Positions 53,060-60,813 of a stretch of DNA of 64,000 bases are shown here, in pieces. The stretch's first letter is position 1. Each line of letters starts with the position of its first letter. A program made the translations under genes and the position numbers. The stretch is from Phaeobacter bryozoorum (GTDB lineage Bacteria > Pseudomonadota > Alphaproteobacteria > Rhodobacterales > Rhodobacteraceae). Below the pieces are notes generated by a model that saw nothing but the letters and a program-made list of their open reading frames with translations, was not told the DNA's origin and did not search any database. Location: assembly GCF_041893525.1 (NCBI RefSeq), contig NZ_CP169068.1. The stretch is one strand, 5' to 3'.

Positions 53060-53176
53060 CCCCGCTATCGCCCGGAGACGGCCCGGCAGCCATATGGTGA
53101 GTAGCGGATAACAAGCTGCCGACGCAGGACCCGAACAGCACCGTCAACGCCCTAGCCAGATCGCGTGCAACGCTGG

Positions 53177-53485
53177 TTATCGACCATAGGCCTTGCGCGC
53201 GAGGTCGATGCGGGCTTCCAGCATTGTCATTTCTTTCATGATATCACGGCGTTTTGAACGGTCGCCGGTATCGGCAAGCTGTTGGCGCAGAACCGCAAGC
53301 GTGCGCGACAGCGTGACGAACTCCGGCACACCGCCGCTCTCCTTGATCAATCGGTTGACCAGCGCATTCTCCGGGTCGTCAACCGGTGGCAACGGTTTGC
53401 CCGCTCCTGACAGGTTGTCAAAAGCGCCATCGGCCTCCGCCTTCTGGATACGCGCGTTGATAAGGTCAATCAGGGGGTGATCCAT
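53177..53485 (-). CDS. DUF1992 (DnaJ-homologue-like) protein
   Basis: A 102-residue cytoplasmic protein with the family's conserved opening HPLIDLINARIQKAEADGAF and NLSGAGKPLPPVDDP, followed by a helical, charged region to ARKAYGR. The DUF1992 family is annotated as DnaJ-related, but the function is unclear. Start at MDHPL. Confidence 0.9.
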   Translation of the reverse strand: MDHPLIDLINARIQKAEADGAFDNLSGAGKPLPPVDDPENALVNRLIKESGGVPEFVTLSRTLAVLRQQLADTGDRSKRRDIMKEMTMLEARIDLARKAYGR

Positions 53486-53507
53486 AACGGTGTTATGCCG
53501 CAGCTGA

Positions 53508-53546
53508 CAGGAAAAACAAAGACCGCGCCGAAGATACGGCGCGGTC
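53508..53546 (-). terminator. Intrinsic terminator of the 5'-nucleotidase gene
   Basis: Perfect 10-base-pair stem GACCGCGCCG (53521-53530) and CGGCGCGGTC (53537-53546), 6-base loop. On the minus strand it is followed by TTTGTTTTT. It lies about 40 bases after the nucleotidase stop. Confidence 0.88.
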
Positions 53547-53585
53547 CAGTCTGGATTGTTGAGGCAGCGCAATAGCTGCGCCCGG

Positions 53586-55163
53586 TCACTTCTGGCTGAT
53601 GCGGCCGTCGGTGTAGGGTTTATAGGGGGAGTTCTCGACCAGATACTCTGCCATGACATCCGCCAGATCCGGGCCAAAGTCATAGGCGTTCTTGTCGTCG
53701 CCTGCGAAGACCTTGTAGCCATCACCGCCATTGCGGACGTAGTTGTTTGTCACGACAACATAGGTCTTGGCCGGATCAATCGGCACGAAGCTGTCGCCTT
53801 CGCTCACCATGACCTCCTGAATGCGGCCCTCATTGGGTGCAACCGACGGATCCCAGGTGAATTTCAGACCAGCGACCTGCGGGAAGCGGCCCTTGACCTC
53901 TTCAACCTGGCTCACCCCGTTTTCCAGGGCCGCGATGACGTCCTCGCCAGTGATTTCAAAGGTCGAGAGCGTGTTCTGGAACGGCAGGACCGTCAGGACC
54001 TCTCCCATCGTGACCTCGCCCGGCTCCAGGCTCGCACGGATACCGCCCGAGTTGGCAATCGCAATGCTGACACCCTGATCCTTCACTCGGTCCAGCATCG
54101 CATCGGCCACCAGGTTGCCCATCTGGCATTCCTGAACACGGCAATTGTCGCGGTCGCCATCAACAGCTTCTGCGCTCTCGGCCACAACCTTGTTGCGGAT
54201 CTCGTCCAGCGGTTTGGCCAGCTCGGCGATGCGTGCGACGGTATCCGCGTCCTCGGTGACAGTGCCATCCATAATCAGAGGTTCGCCAACCGCTTCGACG
54301 ACATTGCCTGCATCATCGAAGGTCACGTTCAGCTCACCCAGGAACTTGCCATAGGCATAGGCCTGCACGATGGCCACATCATTGACCATGGTCGGGTATG
54401 GCCCTGAAGCATCTTCCGAAGTGTTGGAAAGATAGGTGTTGCTATGCCCACCCACGATGACGTCCACACCCGTGGTGCCCGCCGCAACGCGCTGATCCAC
54501 GGCATAGCCCGAATGGCTCAGCACGATGATCTTGTTGACGCCCTCGGCGGTCAGCCGGTCGACCTCCCCCTGCACGGCATCAACCGGGTTGGTGAAGGTG
54601 ATGTTTTTGCCCGGGCTGGCCAGATCGGGCGTATCTTCGGGAGTGAGGCCGATCAGGCCGATCTTTTCACCGCCGCGTTCGATCACGGTGGATTTCTTCA
54701 GCACATCGGCCAAGGCAGGCTCAGCGCTGACATCGGCATTGGACATCAGAACCGGAAACTGAACCGAATCCATGAACCCGCGCAGGACCTCGGGGCCATC
54801 ATCGAACTCGTGGTTGCCGACAGTCATGCCGTCATAGCCAAGCTTATTCATCATCTCGGCGGCAACTTTGCCCTTATAGTAGGTGTAGTAGAGCGAGCCC
54901 TGAAACTGGTCGCCACCATCAACAAGAATGCTGTTGTTGCTGCGCGCGCGCGCATCCGCCAGCGCAGTTACCAGACGTGCAGATCCGCCAAAGCACTTGC
55001 CCTCGGCATTGTCCCCTTCGCGGCAGCCGCTGTCATACTTGCTGATCGGCTCAAACCGCGAATGAAAGTCATTGGTGTGCAGGATGGTCAGCTTGTAGTC
55101 GGCTGCGGCTACGCCCGCCGTCAGGCCAAGCGCGGCAACAGACGTCAGAAAACGCGTCATCAT
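53586..55163 (-). CDS. Periplasmic bifunctional metallophosphatase/5'-nucleotidase (UshA family)
   Basis: A 525-residue exported enzyme. Signal peptide RFLTSVAALGLTAGVAAA. The dimetal site motifs are ILHTNDFHSRFEP, LVDGGDQFQGSL, TVGNHEFDDG, VLSHSGYAVD and VGGHSNT; the C-terminal substrate domain has the SGGIRASLEPGEVTMGEVL region and NNYVRNGGDGYKVF. It hydrolyses nucleotides outside the inner membrane for phosphate and nucleoside salvage. Length is normal. The Shine-Dalgarno is AAGGGAG. It is monocistronic, with its own terminator. Confidence 0.96.
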   Translation of the reverse strand: MMTRFLTSVAALGLTAGVAAADYKLTILHTNDFHSRFEPISKYDSGCREGDNAEGKCFGGSARLVTALADARARSNNSILVDGGDQFQGSLYYTYYKGKVAAEMMNKLGYDGMTVGNHEFDDGPEVLRGFMDSVQFPVLMSNADVSAEPALADVLKKSTVIERGGEKIGLIGLTPEDTPDLASPGKNITFTNPVDAVQGEVDRLTAEGVNKIIVLSHSGYAVDQRVAAGTTGVDVIVGGHSNTYLSNTSEDASGPYPTMVNDVAIVQAYAYGKFLGELNVTFDDAGNVVEAVGEPLIMDGTVTEDADTVARIAELAKPLDEIRNKVVAESAEAVDGDRDNCRVQECQMGNLVADAMLDRVKDQGVSIAIANSGGIRASLEPGEVTMGEVLTVLPFQNTLSTFEITGEDVIAALENGVSQVEEVKGRFPQVAGLKFTWDPSVAPNEGRIQEVMVSEGDSFVPIDPAKTYVVVTNNYVRNGGDGYKVFAGDDKNAYDFGPDLADVMAEYLVENSPYKPYTDGRISQK

Positions 55164-55317
55164 GGAAACATACTCCCTTATTATTTTTCTATTGCCGGAT
55201 GGTGAGGGGAAATGCGGGCGCAGTCAAAGGGGAAAAATTCATCGCCGTGCTGTCTTTGCGTCAAGACCGATCATATTCAGCCTTGATTTACCTCTGCGCG
55301 CAGGGCATCACCGCGCC

Positions 55318-55656
55318 ATGCTCATCTATAAAATCTTCCGCACCGACGAATGGACCACCCTTCAGGCAGAGGGTGAGACCCTCGGCGCCCCCATCGATCT
55401 GAGCGATGGTTACATTCATTTCTCCACCGCCGACCAGTCCCAGGAGACCGCAGCCAAGCATTTTGCCGGAGTTGACGGGCTTTGGCTGATTGCGGTCGAT
55501 GCCGAACGGCTGGGGCTAGACCTGCGCTGGGAAGTGTCGCGGGGCGGCGCCGAGTTTCCCCATCTCTACCGCAAGATGACCATGACTGATGTGGTCTGGG
55601 CGAGACCGCTGCCGCTGGTCGCCGACACCCATCAATTCCCGGAGGATATGGCGTGA
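55318..55656 (+). CDS. DUF952 protein
   Basis: A 112-residue protein of the DUF952 family: LIYKIFRTDEWTTLQAEGE, then DLSDGYIHFSTADQSQETAA and FPHLYRKM with a W-rich beta pattern. The fold resembles ADP-ribosyltransferase-like pockets, but the activity is unproven. Its TGA overlaps the pyrD GTG start (GTGA), so it is translationally coupled to pyrimidine synthesis. Confidence 0.92.
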   Translation: MLIYKIFRTDEWTTLQAEGETLGAPIDLSDGYIHFSTADQSQETAAKHFAGVDGLWLIAVDAERLGLDLRWEVSRGGAEFPHLYRKMTMTDVVWARPLPLVADTHQFPEDMA

Positions 55657-56711
55657 GCCTCGTTGAACGTCTTGCCCTTGGTGCGCTGCATCGCTGCGAC
55701 CCGGAGACCGCCCATGGCCTGTCGATCAAGGCGCTGAAACTGGGGCTGACGCCCGCCCCCGGCCCGGTCACCTCCCAGCGTCTTGCGACCGAGATCGCCG
55801 GTCTGTCCCTGCCAAATCCGGTTGGCTTGGCGGCGGGATTTGACAAGAACGCCGAAGCACTGCGCCCGCTCTCTCAGGCCGGGTTCGGCTTTATCGAGGT
55901 GGGGGCCGCGACGCCGCGCCCGCAACCCGGCAACCCCAAGCCGCGCCTGTTTCGTCTGACCGAAGATCAGGCGGCTATCAACAGGTTCGGCTTCAACAAC
56001 GACGGCATGAGCGTGATCGGCCAGCGTCTTGCGGCCCGCCCGCGCGATGCTGTGATCGGCCTCAACCTTGGGGCCAACAAGGACAGCAGCGACCGCGCTG
56101 CCGATTTTGCCAAGGTGCTGGCCCATTGTGGGGCGCATCTGGATTTTGCGACGGTGAATGTCTCCTCGCCCAACACCGAGAAACTGCGCGATCTGCAGGG
56201 CAAGGCCGCCCTGTCAGCGCTGCTCAGCGGCGTGATTGAGACGCGGGACGGGCTGGACCAGCGGGTGCCGGTGTTCCTGAAAATCGCCCCCGACCTTGAC
56301 CGCACCGGGATCGAGGATATTGCCGAGGTGGCGCTTGAAACCGGTATTGATGCGGTGATTGCCACCAATACAACGCTTGATCGCGACGGGCTGAACAGTG
56401 CGCATCGTGGCGAAACGGGCGGCCTGTCTGGCGCGCCGCTGTTTGAGAAATCCACCCGCGTCCTCGCGCAGCTTTCCGAGCTTCTGGACGGTCGGGTGCC
56501 TCTGATTGGCGTGGGCGGCATCTCCACAGCCGAACAGGCCTATGCCAAGATCTGCGCCGGCGCATCGGCGGTCCAGTTTTATACCGCCATGGTCTATACC
56601 GGGCTGTCACTGGCCGGAGAGATCGCGCGCGGGCTGGACCAGCTGCTGGCCCGCGACGGTTTTGACACTGTCGCAGATGCCGTCGGCAGCAAACGCGGGG
56701 ACTGGCTATGA
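55653..56711 (+). CDS. pyrD: Dihydroorotate dehydrogenase, quinone-linked (class 2)
   Basis: A 352-residue flavoenzyme that oxidises dihydroorotate to orotate and passes electrons to quinone. It has the membrane-contact helices at the N-terminus (residues 1-35), the FMN site LPNPVGLAAGFDKNAEAL, the class 2 catalytic serine in NVSSPNTEKLRDLQ, and the closing GVGGISTAEQAYAKICAGAS. GTG start within GTGA overlap; the gene following overlaps it by ATGA. Confidence 0.98.
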   Translation: MSLVERLALGALHRCDPETAHGLSIKALKLGLTPAPGPVTSQRLATEIAGLSLPNPVGLAAGFDKNAEALRPLSQAGFGFIEVGAATPRPQPGNPKPRLFRLTEDQAAINRFGFNNDGMSVIGQRLAARPRDAVIGLNLGANKDSSDRAADFAKVLAHCGAHLDFATVNVSSPNTEKLRDLQGKAALSALLSGVIETRDGLDQRVPVFLKIAPDLDRTGIEDIAEVALETGIDAVIATNTTLDRDGLNSAHRGETGGLSGAPLFEKSTRVLAQLSELLDGRVPLIGVGGISTAEQAYAKICAGASAVQFYTAMVYTGLSLAGEIARGLDQLLARDGFDTVADAVGSKRGDWL

Positions 56712-57049
56712 TCACCTACTGGCACAATCCGCGCTGCTCAAAATCCCGTGCGGGCCTTGCCCTGCTTGAGGAGGCCGGAACAGCGGTCACCCTGCGCCTT
56801 TATCTGAAAGATGCGCCCTCGGAGGCAGAGCTGGCGGAGGTTCAGGCCAAACTGGGTGTCACTGCAATTGAGATGATGCGCAGCGGCGATGCCACCTTCA
56901 GGGAGCAGAACCTCAGCCCATCGGATGATGACGCAACGCTGATCGCGGCGATGGCCGCGCATCCGATCCTGATTGAGCGCCCCATCGCCATTTCGGAAAC
57001 AGCAGCCGTCATAGGCCGTCCTACCGAAGCGCTGAAAAAACTGCTCTGA
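56708..57049 (+). CDS. ArsC-family (arsenate-reductase-like) protein
   Basis: A 113-residue thioredoxin-fold protein of the ArsC/Spx/YfgD group. The active cysteine is C10 in YWHNPRCSKSR, and the conserved arginine near the end is in LIERPIAI. It keeps the residues of glutaredoxin-linked arsenate reductases, but the ATGA overlap with pyrD and the lack of other ars genes argue for a housekeeping YfgD-like role. Three copies of a 16-base repeat lie just after its stop. Confidence 0.88.
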   Translation: MITYWHNPRCSKSRAGLALLEEAGTAVTLRLYLKDAPSEAELAEVQAKLGVTAIEMMRSGDATFREQNLSPSDDDATLIAAMAAHPILIERPIAISETAAVIGRPTEALKKLL

Positions 57050-57061
57050 CAGGAGCTGCCC

Positions 57062-57109
57062 GAAACAGTGGCCGCCTGAAACAGTGGCCGCCTGAAACAG
57101 TCGCCATCT
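57062..57109. repeat. Short tandem repeat, three 16-base units
   Basis: GAAACAGTGGCCGCCT occurs twice exactly (57062-57077, 57078-57093) and a third time with three changes (57094-57109), followed by a partial fourth (GAAACACAGCT). It is non-coding, in the 95-base gap between the ArsC-like gene and the MATE gene, which converge. Confidence 0.85.
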
Positions 57110-57144
57110 GAAACACAGCTGCTCTCTTTCAGCCCATCCCCGAT

Positions 57145-58476
57145 CTATGCGCCGACCTGCGCTTCGAGCCGTGGATAGCGCAGACCAAGCGTCGCACCTC
57201 GCGCTAGGTTCAACACCATCAATGCCGCCCAAAGCCCGTGATTGCCGAGGAGCGGCACCAGAACCAACAGGGCCACAACGTAGATCACCACCGATTGCAG
57301 CATCGCGATCCGCATGTCCCGCGTCCAGGTCGCCCCGATGTAGATCCCGTCGAACATATAGCTGGCCACACTGAGCAGCGGTAATATCGCAGCCCAGATC
57401 AGGTAATCCCGCCCGGCTGCCCGCACCTCAGGCGAAGTGGACATGACATCGATGAGCCAACCACCGCCCAGCCAGAACAGCAGCCCCAGTGCGATTGCGC
57501 CGCCCACGCCCCATTGGCTGGTCACCACCGCTGCGCGTCGCAGCTGCATCCGCGCCTTTGCACCGACCGCGCTGCCCACCAGCGCCTCGGCAGAAAAGGC
57601 AAAACCGTCGAGCGCAAAGGCCGTTATCTCAACGAATTGCAGCAACACCTGATTGGCTGCGAGCGTCACATCGCCCAGATCGGCGCCGATGAACAGAAAG
57701 GTCGTGAAGGATCCGGTCAGCAGCACCGAGCGGATCATGATATCGCCATTGACCTGCATCATGCGTTTCAGCCGTACGGGATCGAACACACGGGCCCAGT
57801 TGCGCCACTGGCTGCCCGCAAAGGCATCGCGGCACAGCCACAGCCCCAGCGCAAGACCGCTCCATTCCGCGATCAGGGTTGCGACCGCGACCCCTTCGAC
57901 TCCCCAGCCCAGCCCCAGCACGAACCAGAGATCCAGCAGAATATTGAGACCGTTCATCCAGATTTGCAGGGCAAAAACACCGCGTGTGCGTTCAACCGCG
58001 ATCAGCCAGCCTGTGACCGCATATAGCGCGATGGTCGCAGGGGCACCCCAGATGCGAATCTGAAGGTAATCCCGCGCCAGCCCCTCGACCTCGGCACTGG
58101 CAGGGGCCAGCGCAAAGGCCCCCCAGAACACCGCGACCTGTCCAACAATGAACACAAGGCCCGCAGCAAAGGCCAGCAGGATCCCCCGGGTGAGCAGCGC
58201 GCCCGTTTCTGCCCAGTCTCCAGCCCCGCGGGCCTGCGCGGCGAGACCCGTGGTGCCCATCCGCAGAAAACCGAAGATCCAATAGATCGTCGCCAGAATG
58301 ACCGCACCGATGCCCACCGCCCCAATAGGAGCCGCCTGCCCCATCTGGCCGACAACTCCGGTATCCACGGCCCCCAGAATAGGCACCGTCGCATTCGAGA
58401 GTACAATCGGCAGCGCAATCTTCAGCACCCGCGCATGGCTGATCGGTTCCGGCACCTCGGCGCTGGCCGTGGACAT
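57145..58476 (-). CDS. MATE-family efflux transporter (DinF subgroup)
   Basis: A 443-residue membrane protein with twelve helices in two halves. Landmarks are ALPIVLSNATVPILGAVDTG near the N-terminus, MGTTGLAAQARGAGDWAETG, and the second-half start IMIRSVLLTGSFTTFLFIGA. It exports cationic or amphipathic compounds using a H+ or Na+ gradient. It lies 5 bases after the second thioesterase gene, so the three are one operon. Confidence 0.95.
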   Translation of the reverse strand: MSTASAEVPEPISHARVLKIALPIVLSNATVPILGAVDTGVVGQMGQAAPIGAVGIGAVILATIYWIFGFLRMGTTGLAAQARGAGDWAETGALLTRGILLAFAAGLVFIVGQVAVFWGAFALAPASAEVEGLARDYLQIRIWGAPATIALYAVTGWLIAVERTRGVFALQIWMNGLNILLDLWFVLGLGWGVEGVAVATLIAEWSGLALGLWLCRDAFAGSQWRNWARVFDPVRLKRMMQVNGDIMIRSVLLTGSFTTFLFIGADLGDVTLAANQVLLQFVEITAFALDGFAFSAEALVGSAVGAKARMQLRRAAVVTSQWGVGGAIALGLLFWLGGGWLIDVMSTSPEVRAAGRDYLIWAAILPLLSVASYMFDGIYIGATWTRDMRIAMLQSVVIYVVALLVLVPLLGNHGLWAALMVLNLARGATLGLRYPRLEAQVGA

Positions 58477-58481
58477 GCGTT

Positions 58482-59048
58482 CTAGCCCTTGTCCCGAGGC
58501 GCGGCATCGGCCACGAAGTCCGGCGCGGCAGACCCCTGTTTTGCCGCCTCCTGCGGCATCAGGAAATGGCCCGTCGCCTGGGCGAACAATTTGTCCCTGT
58601 GATCCTGCCAGGCCGCCACATGGACCGAGGCATAGCGCCGACCGGACCGGGACACGGTGGCGCGTGCATAGGCATCTCGCGGCAGCCCGGAACGCAGGTA
58701 ATCCACCGTGAAATCAATGGTCTTCGGCTGGCGTGGCAATTTACCTGCGGCCAGTTCCTCAACATCGAGCGTGCCGCTTTCGATGCGCTCCCACAGGTTG
58801 GCCCAGGTCAGGGTCATCACGGCTGTCACCTCCAGAAAGGCCGCTGTGACACCACCGTGGATGGCGGGTAGAAACGGGTTACCGATCAGCTTGTGATCGA
58901 AATTTAGCTGCGCCGTCAGCTCATCGCCGCGACGATCAAACGTGATGTTGAGAAAACGCGCATAGGGCACGGATTCCACAAGCGCGGCGAGGGCAGCGTC
59001 GCGCCGTTGCTTCACCACCTGAACGGGTTCGGGACGGGGGCGGCTCAA
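58482..59048 (-). CDS. Hot-dog-fold acyl-CoA thioesterase (PaaI-like), TTG start
   Basis: A 188-residue hot-dog protein with the active helix region AIHGGVTAAFLEVTAVMTLT and the strand KTIDFTVDYLRSGLPRDAYA. The frame opens with TTG inside a TTGA overlap with the preceding thioesterase gene; no earlier ATG fits, so the start is coupled. The C-terminal tail (residues about 165-188) is low-complexity. The substrate is not known. It is probably a paralogue of the gene it overlaps. Confidence 0.85.
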   Translation of the reverse strand: MSRPRPEPVQVVKQRRDAALAALVESVPYARFLNITFDRRGDELTAQLNFDHKLIGNPFLPAIHGGVTAAFLEVTAVMTLTWANLWERIESGTLDVEELAAGKLPRQPKTIDFTVDYLRSGLPRDAYARATVSRSGRRYASVHVAAWQDHRDKLFAQATGHFLMPQEAAKQGSAAPDFVADAAPRDKG

Positions 59049-59467
59049 AATTTTGCCTCCACGGTAAAGGCGCCAACCGCCGTGGCGACGGGATGTGCCT
59101 CATCCTCGTCCATCGCCGTCGCACGGACGAAGGCGACATTGCGGGTCATGTGATGACAGGTCGCGCGGGTCACGATCCGCTGCCCGGGGGTGGCCGCACG
59201 CATGTAGTCGATACGCAGGTCGATCGTGGCGGTGCCGCCCGGCGCCGACGGGTGGCACATCACCGCCGCGCCGCAGCAGGTATCCATCAGCGCCGACACC
59301 GCGCCACCGTGGATCACCCCGGTTTCAGGGTCGCCGATCAGTTTCTCATCATAGGGCATCACGATCTCGGCCGTGCCATCCCCCAGTTCCGTGAGGGTCA
59401 TCCCCAGTTCCTGCGCATGCGGGATGGCTTCTATGAACTGTCGCGCGAGCTGCGTCTTGTCGACCAT
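59045..59467 (-). CDS. Hot-dog-fold acyl-CoA thioesterase (PaaI-like)
   Basis: A 140-residue PaaI-type thioesterase. The motif VIHGGAVSALMDTCCGAAVM holds the family's HGG and catalytic acid region; the strand TATIDLRIDYMRAATPGQRI follows. Start at MVDKTQLARQ. First gene of a three-gene run with the second thioesterase and the MATE exporter. It is divergent from the first merR gene with 115 bases between, so that regulator may control it. Confidence 0.9.
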   Translation of the reverse strand: MVDKTQLARQFIEAIPHAQELGMTLTELGDGTAEIVMPYDEKLIGDPETGVIHGGAVSALMDTCCGAAVMCHPSAPGGTATIDLRIDYMRAATPGQRIVTRATCHHMTRNVAFVRATAMDEDEAHPVATAVGAFTVEAKF

Positions 59468-59582
59468 GGGCTTCCCCGTTCCTATGTTTTCCTCTTTATC
59501 GGCCAGACCTTGGCCGAAGAGCAACCCCGGCGGTTGAACCCTTTGCCGGTTGTGCTTAGTTTGCGGGTAAGGGAGATACGGA

Positions 59583-59960
59583 ATGACCGAACAGAAATTG
59601 TCATTCAAGGAGATGTGCAGCGAATTCGACGTGACCCCGCGCACGCTTCGCTACTATGAGTACATCGAATTGTTGCAACCCGATCGCGAAGGCCGGTCGC
59701 GGTTTTACGGTGCCCGCGAGCGGGCCCGGATGAAGCTGATTATGCGGGGACGCAAGTTCGGCTTCCAGCTCGAAGAGATCCGCCAGTGGCTGCTGATCTA
59801 TGAAAACGAGGGCGATGAGGCTCAAAATCGCGCCTTTGTCGAAATGGCCGACCGCCAGATGGAAGAGCTGCGCAAGCAGCGCGAACAGCTCGACGAAGCG
59901 CTTCAGGAACTCCACGACCTGCGAGCCACCACGCTCAACCTGCTGAAACAAGACGCCTGA
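59583..59960 (+). CDS. MerR-family regulator (copy 1)
   Basis: A 125-residue MerR-type activator: helix-turn-helix SFKEMCSEFDVTPRTLRYYE, wing LLQPDREGRSRFYGARERAR, then IMRGRKFGFQLEEIRQWLLI and a long dimerisation helix. No metal-binding cysteines lie in the C-terminal part, so it is not a metal sensor; the group is close to acyl-CoA or amino-acid catabolism regulators (inference). It is about half identical by eye to the second MerR gene downstream. Confidence 0.92.
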   Translation: MTEQKLSFKEMCSEFDVTPRTLRYYEYIELLQPDREGRSRFYGARERARMKLIMRGRKFGFQLEEIRQWLLIYENEGDEAQNRAFVEMADRQMEELRKQREQLDEALQELHDLRATTLNLLKQDA

Positions 59961-60003
59961 TCCCAGCCGACCAAGCGTCAGGTCCGATCCGCTTTTGACA
60001 CTC

Positions 60004-60032
60004 AACGCCCCGCCGACTGGTGGGGCGTTTGC
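60004..60032 (+). terminator. Hairpin after the first merR gene
   Basis: Perfect 8-base-pair stem AACGCCCC (60004-60011) and GGGGCGTT (60022-60029) with a 10-base loop, then TTG. The short T-run makes it a moderate intrinsic terminator. Confidence 0.65.
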
Positions 60033-60332
60033 CGTTCTGCGGGCTCGTCAGCGCGTGATCTGCCGTCCATGTGACGGATGTTTCAATCAAAAAAATCGAA
60101 CATAATCCACGCGAAAAAGCCCGATAATTTTGTCGGTAATTTGCACGATCGCCCTATTTTAAGGGCTGATAGCCAAACCCGAAACGAAGTAACGTTACGT
60201 CAGTCCAGTGGATCCTACGTCACCTCGGAAAGTGACGCAGCGTTCAACTTACGTCAACGTCAAGTTGCTGTTGTAAACGACGGGCAAGCTGCTCACCTTA
60301 GTCTCACAACCCAGCAGTTATGAGTTACGACG
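60033..60332. promoter_or_regulatory. Control region of the second merR/acyl-CoA dehydrogenase operon with TACGTCA repeats
   Basis: No gene is seen in this 300-base stretch. It is AT-rich compared with its flanks. TACGTCA occurs three times (60196-60202, 60216-60222, 60250-60256), with another ACGTCA at 60257-60262 and an inverted TGACG at 60233-60237. A perfect palindrome GTAACGTTAC covers 60189-60198, and AACTT...AAGTT brackets the last pair. Repeats of this sort next to a MerR gene suggest autoregulation and control of the operon; which of the two MerR proteins binds is unknown. Confidence 0.5.
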
Positions 60333-60734
60333 ATGACCGATGAAACCAAGACCATCCGCCAGATGTGCGATGAGTTCGGCGTTACGCCGCGTACATTGCG
60401 GTTTTACGAAGCCAAGGAGTTGCTGTTCCCGATCCGCGAGGGTCAGAAACGCCTCTTTACCAAACGCGACCAGGCCCGGCTCAAGCTGATCCTGCGCGGC
60501 AAGCGGTTTGGCTTCAGCCTCGAGGAAATCCGGCAACTTCTGAATCTCTATCATATGGGCGACCAGCAGCTGACGCAGTTGACCCGCACCTATGACATCG
60601 CCTGCGACCGGCTCGCCGATATGGAGCGGCAGCGCGATGAGCTGAACGAGGCAATTGATGATCTGAAAGAGCAGCTGCGTTGGGGCGAACGTGTGATCGC
60701 CTCGATGAGCGCCAAACAAGAAGCCGCGGAATAG
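60333..60734 (+). CDS. MerR-family regulator (copy 2)
   Basis: A 133-residue MerR-type protein: helix-turn-helix TIRQMCDEFGVTPRTLRFYE, wing LLFPIREGQKRLFTKRDQAR, then LRGKRFGFSLEEIRQLLNLY and a coiled dimerisation helix (ERQRDELNEAIDDLKEQLRW). It has no cysteine cluster. It precedes the DmdC-like dehydrogenase by 79 bases on the same strand and is probably the operon's own regulator. A paralogue of the MerR gene 370 bases upstream. Confidence 0.93.
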   Translation: MTDETKTIRQMCDEFGVTPRTLRFYEAKELLFPIREGQKRLFTKRDQARLKLILRGKRFGFSLEEIRQLLNLYHMGDQQLTQLTRTYDIACDRLADMERQRDELNEAIDDLKEQLRWGERVIASMSAKQEAAE

Positions 60735-60813
60735 ATCCCGGCCCCCATGCCTGCCTGTCCCACGATGGGAGAGGCAACCAGACAGACACCGCAGAACCAC
60801 AGCGAGGACCGCG

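Noticed and set aside
57062..57120. Possible CRISPR array
   Set aside because: The repeats are directly tandem with no spacers, too short, and there are no cas genes in the window.
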